From: JBDRNO01 sp043811005
Lineage (GTDB): Bacteria > Bacteroidota > Bacteroidia > NORP154
Length of the DNA stretch: 23,808 bases
Assembly (NCBI GenBank): GCA_043811005.1
Contig: JBDRNO010000070.1
Location: forward strand, 1-23,808
Direction of reading: 5' to 3'
Every line of letters starts with the position of its first letter. Position 1 is the first letter of the stretch. This document shows, piece by piece, positions 7,131 through 15,000 of the stretch. The translations under genes and the position numbers were made by a program. A model generated the notes under the pieces. That model did no database searches, had not been told where the DNA came from, and worked only from the letters and a program-made list of their open reading frames with translations.

Positions 7131-8264
7131 ATGAATAAAACGATGACAAAAGAAAATATCTTTATCCATATACTTAAAACAGGCGGTACAACTATTAATT
7201 GTGCTATGAATAAATCAGAATGGCAGACAGAAGTAAATTTTTACTACAGACACATTATTTATGAAACAAAACGTTCAAATTCAAAAGATATTTTTAATCC
7301 GTTTAATTATGAAAAATACAGAAATTATAATATTTTTATGATGCTTAGACATCCTGTTGATCGAATGATTTCGGAATATCATTTTTTTAAAGACAGACAG
7401 GATTTCCTATCATTATTAAAACCAATACCCAAAAACTTTGAGGAATATATAAAAAATAAACAGACACAAAATTATATGATTGGTTTTTTACTCGGTAAAC
7501 GTGTTTTTGATACTGAGTATGTTGTAAATGATGATCTGGAATTAGTTATTAATACAATTGAAAGATTACCTATTCATGTTGGAATTTTTGAACATTTTAT
7601 GGAATCAATGCTTTATTTTGGAAAAAAATCAGGAATTAAATGGCCAAAAAAAATTAATATTAAAAGAGTAACATTAAACCGTCCCGACATAAAGGAAGTA
7701 TCAGAAGAAATTAAAAATTTAATTCTGAAAAATAACGAACTAGACTATAAATTATATAACTACTGTTTAGAACTTTTTAATCAAAAAGTAAAAAATATAA
7801 ATAAAAAAACAAATACTGTATTTAAAGGTGACGTATATGATTATGCATTAAAATATAGTGAAAATCGCTGTTTGCTGGAAATAAATTTAAAAAACAAAAA
7901 TTTTATATCCTCTAATCTGAATTTCTTCCAGGATTTGAATATTTATTTACATACAAAACTGAAAATAAAAAATGGGAAACAGTATGTAGAATTATGGAAC
8001 GATGCGCTTATTAACAGTATTAAAGAAACTTTTCCTGATTCAACTCTGTCAAAAGAAATTGAATCAATTACTGATAAACATACAGACCCACTCACTCTGA
8101 CAAAAAAAATTGCTAATACTATTGATAATATCCTTTTTTATAAACAAAAAAAACTTAAACATTTATATAATAAAAAACTTAGTTTTCAGGAAAGATTAAT
8201 TAATAAAAAAGTAAAAATAAAATTTAATTTAATAAAATTAATGTTCAAAAACTCAATGACCTAA
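7131..8264 (+). CDS. Sulfotransferase-family protein (PAPS-dependent)
   Basis: The 377-residue product has no signal peptide, so it should be cytoplasmic. Near the N-terminus FIHILKTGGTT (residues 11-21) matches the 5'-phosphosulfate-binding loop of the Sulfotransfer_2 / carbohydrate sulfotransferase superfamily. LRHPVDRMISEY (about 72-83) matches the 3'-phosphate-binding motif. These enzymes move a sulfuryl group from PAPS to hydroxyls of sugars or other acceptors. The part after about residue 220 is Lys/Asn/Ile-rich and has no feature I recognise. The gene begins 15 nt after the type B adhesin gene, so it is probably in the same transcript. A second ATG at 7143 is possible. Its sequence is visibly more AT-rich than its neighbours, with several A8 tracts, consistent with a separate origin. 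The acceptor cannot be told from sequence. Confidence 0.8.
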   Translation: MNKTMTKENIFIHILKTGGTTINCAMNKSEWQTEVNFYYRHIIYETKRSNSKDIFNPFNYEKYRNYNIFMMLRHPVDRMISEYHFFKDRQDFLSLLKPIPKNFEEYIKNKQTQNYMIGFLLGKRVFDTEYVVNDDLELVINTIERLPIHVGIFEHFMESMLYFGKKSGIKWPKKINIKRVTLNRPDIKEVSEEIKNLILKNNELDYKLYNYCLELFNQKVKNINKKTNTVFKGDVYDYALKYSENRCLLEINLKNKNFISSNLNFFQDLNIYLHTKLKIKNGKQYVELWNDALINSIKETFPDSTLSKEIESITDKHTDPLTLTKKIANTIDNILFYKQKKLKHLYNKKLSFQERLINKKVKIKFNLIKLMFKNSMT

Positions 8265-8279
8265 ACTGTTTCGGTCATT
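8255..8279 (+). terminator. Hairpin overlapping the sulfotransferase stop codon
   Basis: AATGACC (8255-8261) pairs with GGTCATT (8273-8279) around an 11-nt loop containing the TAA stop. The 3' side is followed by a T and then mixed sequence, not a long T-tract. Its place at the end of the cluster suggests transcript termination or 3'-end protection. Confidence 0.4.
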
Positions 8280-8288
8280 TGATAATTG

Positions 8289-8307
8289 TCCTGAAAATTT
8301 TTCAGGA
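8289..8307 (+). terminator. Second palindromic hairpin after the cluster
   Basis: TCCTGAAAA (8289-8297) and TTTTCAGGA (8299-8307) are perfect complements around one base, so the real hairpin would have a TCCTGA stem with an A/T loop. Together with the preceding hairpin it marks the likely end of the 1382-8264 transcript. Confidence 0.4.
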
Positions 8308-8598
8308 TTGAAAATTATTTGTAATTTGCAATTTGATGCTTCATTACTGAATAACAACTTAATTACTATTGAATGACTACTGTATAACAAAACATAAAAC
8401 GTATAACATTTAACATATAACAAAAATTACCGTTAGGAAATTCAAACCCACCACTTGCCTGCTTGCGCCTACCGTTTGCAAACTGCCCCTTTTCTTAGAA
8501 GTGTTTAAGCCGTAATTTAGTAAAAAAATTAACAAACCATCTGTGATTTTTTCTGAATTTTTAAGAAAAACATCATCAACAAAAAAACTTACTAAATT
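8308..8598. other. AT-rich intergenic region upstream of the second cluster
   Basis: No gene is visible. The region has three TATAAC copies (8383, 8402, 8416) and a short C-rich patch (about 8446-8490). TAATTTAG (8513-8520) is one base off the Bacteroidota -7 consensus. A promoter for the downstream genes must lie here, but I cannot place it with confidence. Confidence 0.4.
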
Positions 8599-9006
8599 AT
8601 GTTAAAATCCGGAATTATTACTTTGCTTATACTCATTCTGACTGCCACCATAGTCATGTCGCAGACAGGAGTAAAGCCCGAAAACGAACGGGAAACTATC
8701 AATACTTTGAATAGTACGGAAAATCAACAACAGAATACTATTCCTGTAAAAGATAAAACCGTTATAGAGGACTATCCGGCAATAAATGAAAATGGTGAAA
8801 TGAGAATAAAAAAACAACCGGGCTTGGAAAAGCAATTCCTTGATAAACAAAACGGGAAGAAGATGAGGAAGCAGCTTCAGGAAATTAAAAGAAAGCGTAA
8901 CCAGGCAATTGAAAATGGAGAATCTACTGAAAAATACGATGAACAAATACAAAATATTGAAAAATTAATTCTTCAAGATGATAAAATAAATAAAAGAATA
9001 CAATAA
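8599..9006 (+). CDS. Small secreted charged protein upstream of the giant gene, function unknown
   Basis: The 135-residue product has a clear signal peptide (MLKSGIITLLILILTATIVMSQ, cleavage near residue 22). The mature part is strongly hydrophilic. The second half (about 75-135) is rich in Lys, Gln and Glu, with heptad-like spacing of Ile and Leu (KQFLDKQNGKKMRKQLQEI, later QIQNIEKLIL), so it probably forms a helix or short coiled coil. I recognise no named domain. The ATG at 8599 follows an A-rich leader. The giant mosaic gene starts 22 nt after its stop, so the pair is almost certainly co-transcribed. A small secreted charged protein also precedes the type B gene at 18748, which hints at a job tied to the big secreted partner, such as a periplasmic helper; this is inference. 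Confidence 0.7.
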   Translation: MLKSGIITLLILILTATIVMSQTGVKPENERETINTLNSTENQQQNTIPVKDKTVIEDYPAINENGEMRIKKQPGLEKQFLDKQNGKKMRKQLQEIKRKRNQAIENGESTEKYDEQIQNIEKLILQDDKINKRIQ

Positions 9007-9028
9007 ATTCATCTAAATACTTTGAATT

Positions 9029-12000
9029 ATGAAAATAAATTTTTCATTATCCAAAACTTTTGTTAGAGTGTTAATAATGTCTGCATTACACTGTCATATA
9101 CTCTCATTGAAATCATTTAAAGATCATATTCTGCGCTTTAGCATTTTACTTTATAGTATTTTACTTTTGGGGTTTACACCTCTTGTGAATGCCCAATGTC
9201 TCCACACTCTTTCGCTGACCGACACCTACGGTGATGGCTGGAATGGTGGAGCGGTAACTGTAACAGTAAATGGAACACCTGTTTATACAAACGTAACTCT
9301 TACCTCAGGATATGGTCCTGCAACGGGTACCTTCACAGCAGCAACAGGTGATGTAATAAATGTAACGAGAACAATTGATGGGTCCTGGCCCAGTGAAATG
9401 CGGATAGAGGTTTATTATGGTGCCAATACGGTCATTGCCTTGCAGCAACCGCCAACTTCACCTGGGGTGAATGGAACGGGAAATTGCGGTGGCGGTGGCA
9501 GCCCTCCCACAAATGACGATTGTGGAGACGCCATTACTTTAACCGTTGGTGCTGCAGCCACAAACGGAACTGTTGAAGATGCAACACAGACAATTGCAGC
9601 CAGCGGCAGCTGCCCCACAGACGGGTCGTCACCGATGGATGTATGGTATGAATTTACCACAAGCGTTGCAGGAGTCCATACTATTACTCTCGTCCCATCT
9701 GCAAATTTTGATGGTATTGTTGAATACCGTACGGGCACTTCTTGTAATGGTACTTATGCAGATTGTCAGGATGGAACAGGAGGTGCTGGCGAGACGGAAG
9801 TTCTTACTCCTAACTTAGCTTCCGGTACAAAATATTTTATCAGGGTTTATCAATACTCTGCACCCTCATCATATACATTTACCATTCGGGTAACTGGACC
9901 TGCTGCAAGCCCCACCCTTACAGCAAATCCAACATCATTAAGTGGATTTGATTATGTAGTGGGTTCAGGACCTTCTTCTTCCCAAACATATACAATAAGT
10001 GGTAACGATTTAAGTGGTTCAGGTAATATAACTGTAACAGCGCCAACAAACTATCAGGTTTCAAAGGATGATATTACATATAGCAATTCAATAACTTTTG
10101 CATATTCAGGTGGTACTATTACCGGTCAGCCAAAAACCGTTTATGTTCGGCTAAAATCTGGCTTAGCAGTCAATAGTTATAACGGAAACGTTACTAATGC
10201 AGGTGGAGGCGCAACTACAAAAAATGTGGCATGTACCGGGAGTGTTACTGCTGCCGCTGGTTATTGTACAGCAAGTGGTACTACATGTGATGAATATATT
10301 AGCAATGTTGCAGTAGGGAGTATTAATAAGAGTTCCGCTTGCACTAATTATGCTGACTATACAGCTCTATCAACAAATATGTCAATAGGTACAGGATATC
10401 CTATTACTGTTACTAATGGTAGCGGTTACTCTGGCGACCAGTGTGGAATCTGGGTTGATTGGAATCAGGATCAGGATTTTGGTGATGCAAACGAAACGAT
10501 TGCTACGTCTGGAGGTCCCTCATCTTTTACTGCAACAATTACACCACCTGCAGGTGCTACTGCAGGTGCTACAAGAATGAGAGTTAGAATAATGTATACA
10601 GGTACACTAAGTTCTTGTGGTGCTACAACTTATGGTGAAGTTGAAGATTATACTGTAAATGTAGTAGCCGGTTGCACCCCGCCAACAACCAATGCTGCTG
10701 CCCCAACTTATACAAACAACACAACAGGCACCAGCATAACCGTTAGCTGGACAGGGGGAAACGGAAACGGGAGTTTAGTGGTAGCAAGATTAACAGCGAC
10801 TGCAAATGTTGAGCCCACAAGCGGCTCTACTTACACAGCCGATGCTGCATTCGGTTCAGGTGGCACAACAGGTACGGATAATTATGTGGTTTATAAAGGC
10901 ACGGCAGCAACCGTAAATGTAACAGGACTGACGTGTGGTACGGACTATACTTTTTTGGTCTATGAATATAATACTACAGGGACATGTTATAAAACACCGG
11001 GTTCATCATCAGCTGTTACTACTTATGCATGTCCATGCACCCAGCCAACGACCCAGGCGACAATCAATGCTTATACAAACAACACAACAGGCACAAGTAT
11101 AACCGTTAACTGGACAAACGGAAACGGAACAGCCGGACGTATAGTGGTAGCAAGATTAACAGCGACAGCAAATGCTGAGCCCACAGAAGGCACATCCTAC
11201 ACAGCCGATCCTGCATTCGGTTCAGGAACGCAAATCGGAACCGCCAATTATGTTGTTTATAAAGGCACGGCCGCAACCGTAAATGTGACAGGACTTACGT
11301 GTAATACGGACTATACTTTTTTGGTCTATGAATATAATACTACAGGGATATGTTATAAAACACCGGGTTCATCATCGGCTGTTATTACTTATGTATGCCC
11401 TCCGGCAAATGACGATTGCCCCGGGGTTGAGTTAACCGTAGATGCCGCAGCCATTGGCGGGACTGTTGCAGCAGCGACACAAACAACAACTTCCACGTGT
11501 GCCGCAACACCAGATGAAGATGTATGGTATAATTTTACAACAGCTTCTGCGGGCAACTACGTTATCACTGTTGTTGGCGATGCAAGTTTTGATGCGGTTA
11601 TTGAATTGCGTTCAGGAGCATGTGATGGTGCTAATGTCGCCTGTGAGGATGCATCGGGAAACGGTGGTACTGAAATAGAAAATGACTATTCCTGTGCTGC
11701 AACTACAACATACCTCATAAGGGTTTGGGATTATGGTACTGGAGAGCCAGCAACACCAACATTTACTATTAAAGTGGAATCCCCTGGCGCTTGCACCCCG
11801 CCAGCAAGTCAGGCAACTATCGGTTCCTATTCAAACAATACAACCGGTACAAGTATTACGGTAAACTGGTCAAGAAGTTGGAGTGGTGACAAGGTACTGG
11901 TAGTGGCAAGATTAACAGCAACTACTGATGTTGACCCAACCATCGGGACATCCTATACGGCAAATACCACATTCAACTTAGGAGTTCCAACCGGTACAGG

Positions 12001-15000
12001 TAATTATGTAGTTTACAACAATACCGGTTCAAGTGTGACTGTAACCGGACTAACACAAAATACGGATTATACTTTTACAGTATATGAATATAATACAACC
12101 GGGAACTGTTATTTGATACCCAGCTCATCATCTTCTGTTACTACTGCATGCCCAACACCCGCAACGCCTTCTATCAGTTCTGCTACAAACAAAACCTGTA
12201 ATTCATTTGATGCCAACTGGAGCACTGTCGCCGGAGCTACTAAATATTATCTGGATGTTTCAACTTCATCAGGATTTGGAACCTTTGTTACAGGATACGA
12301 AAACCTTGATGTAGGTCTTGTATTAACCTATCCTGTCAATACAGGATTAAGCCCATCAACTACCTATTATTATAGAGTAAGGTCTTATAATGCCTGTGGT
12401 TCAAGTTCAAATTCCGGCTGGACAAGCCTTACAACCAGTTCAGTAGCCACACCCACATCCAATGCAGAATCGAATATTACCTGCACCTCATTTAGTGCAA
12501 ACTGGACCGCTTATACAGGAGCGACCACATATTATCTGGATGTTTCAACTGAATGGGATTTTTCAAGTTACGTAACTGGTTATCAAGACAAAGATGTAGG
12601 TCTTGTTCTGACATCCAGTGTTACGGGATTAAATTCGTCAGGCACCTATTATTATCAGGTAAGAGCTCTTTCTTCATGCGGTACAAGCCCAAGCTCATCA
12701 TATCAAACTGTTTACACTTCTGCCGGCTTATCAGCACCATCAACCAATGCAGCTACAAACAAAACCTGTAATTCATTTGATGCCAACTGGAGCACTGTCG
12801 CCGGAGCTATCAAATATTACCTGGATGTTTCAACAGTATGGGATTTTGCAAGCTTTGTAACAGGTTATGACGATCGTGATGTGGGCAATGTATTAACCTA
12901 TAGTGTAACAGGGCTAAATTCCGGTACAGATTATTATTACAGAGTAAGAGCTTACAATACTTCCTGTAATTCAAGCCCCAGTTCTTCATACACTTATGCC
13001 TCAACAGTTTCTCCCCCATCAGTACCAGATGTATATGAAGAAACCGACCCAACCTGTGATGGTTTTACTGCAAACTGGTCATGGGAATCTTGTGACGGAT
13101 ATTATCTTTATGTATATACTGATCCTACTTGTGCGACTTTGGAGTCAGGATACCCTAAATATATTTCAGGTAGCAGTAATTATAAATACAATGTAACAGG
13201 ACTATCTCCATCAACAGATTATGGTTATAAGGTCAGCTCAGATAATGGTTGTGAAAGTGCTTTGTCATCAGCAATTACCGCTACAACTACACCTTCAGGC
13301 GGCAGTTGTAACTGCCCTCAGGTCATTGGCGCCCTGCCTTTTACTCAACCGGGAAAAACTACATGTGGTTTTGGTGATACTTTTGACAATATGGATGCCT
13401 GCGGAAGTTATTATATGGACGGAGAGGATTATGTATATAAATATGTTCCGTCAACAGATCAAACTATCAGTGTTACTTTATCAAATACGAGCACTTATAC
13501 CGGAGTGTTTATTACCAACGGATGCCCGACAAGCGGAACCTGCGTGGCATATAACGAAAGTTCTGCCGGTAATCCTTCAATATGTAGCGCATCCCTTACA
13601 AATGGTCAAACCTATTATATTATTATCTCAACTAATTCTACCTCTTGCACTAATTTTGATATTTCCGTAACTGCTTCAGCGGCTTCTCCTCCGGCAAATG
13701 ATGAATGTGCAGGTGCAATTAATTTAACTGTTGGAAGTACCTGTTCATATAATCAATATACTAATGCATGTGCAACTGGTTCGGCTGTATCTGCACCTCC
13801 CTGTGGTAATTATGCAGGAGGAGATGTCTGGTTTAGAGCAATTATGCCTGCTTCAGGAAATATGAATATTACCACACTTCCCGGTGATATGACTGATGGA
13901 GCTATGTCAGTATATAAAGGCAATAGTTGCAATGGTTTAATATATATTGATTGTAATGACGATTATTGCGGCATCATTGGTGGTTTGATGCCTGAGATCA
14001 GGATCCGCGATATTAGTCTGGCAGGGAAGAAAATATGGATACGAATATGGTCGGAAAATAATGGCAATACCGGAACTTTTGAAATATGTGCTTTCGAGCC
14101 GGTTGCGCCTACTCCCTGCAGTGGTAATCCTGTTGCTACCGACAATTGTGCCGGTGCTACGCCTGTATGTGAAGCAAGCGCATATTGCGGAAGCACAAGT
14201 GATTATTACTCAAAAGACCTGCCGGGTAATATGTGTGACGGGTGTGGTTTATTCGATGGTTCAATAGAAAATAATTCCTGGCTGTCGTTCCAGGCAAATG
14301 CTACAACAGCTTCGCTTCATGTAGTGGTTTCAAACTGCAGCAATGGTATCCAGATGGGAATTTATACCGGAACTGCTTGTGGCGCATTTTCTTTGGTATC
14401 AGATATTGATTATACTTCAGTATGGGGTGGACAATTTGATTTTATTATTGATGCAAACTTTTTAACACCCGGAAACGATTATTATATAATGATTGATGGT
14501 TATGCTGGTGCTGAATGCGATTATTCCATCACTCCTGAAAGTGGTGTATCTGTTGTTGAAGCGGGACCGAACCAGTGCAGCATAGGACCTGTACAATTGC
14601 AGGCAACAGGTGGTTCGGGTTATACATGGACACCCACAACCGGATTAAGCGATCCAAATATTGCCAACCCAATTGCCAACCCGGGTGCAACTACTACCTA
14701 TACGGTAACTGCCGATGGCGCTAATCCATTGTGTCCGGCAATATCCGATGAAGTAACAGTTTATGAGTATGATGTAACTATTGACAACTCAGATGTTACT
14801 GTTATCAGTTGTTATGATGGTAGTAATGGAGAAGCAACACCCGTAGCTTCTGGTGGGGGTGGTCCCTATTCTTATTTATGGAATACAACCCCTGTTCAAA
14901 CTACACAAAACGCTACAGGTTTAACTGCCGGCACATATACGGTAACAGTCACAAACCAGGTAAGCGGTTGTATTCAAACAGCAGATGTTATTGTTTCTCA

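Noticed and set aside
7646..8153. A8 tracts in the sulfotransferase gene as phase-variation switches
   Set aside because: They are short and fit Lys codons in a very AT-rich gene; nothing else suggests switching.
8383..8421. Three TATAAC copies as an operator
   Set aside because: Spacing is irregular (19 and 14 nt) and the surroundings are low-complexity AT-rich DNA.
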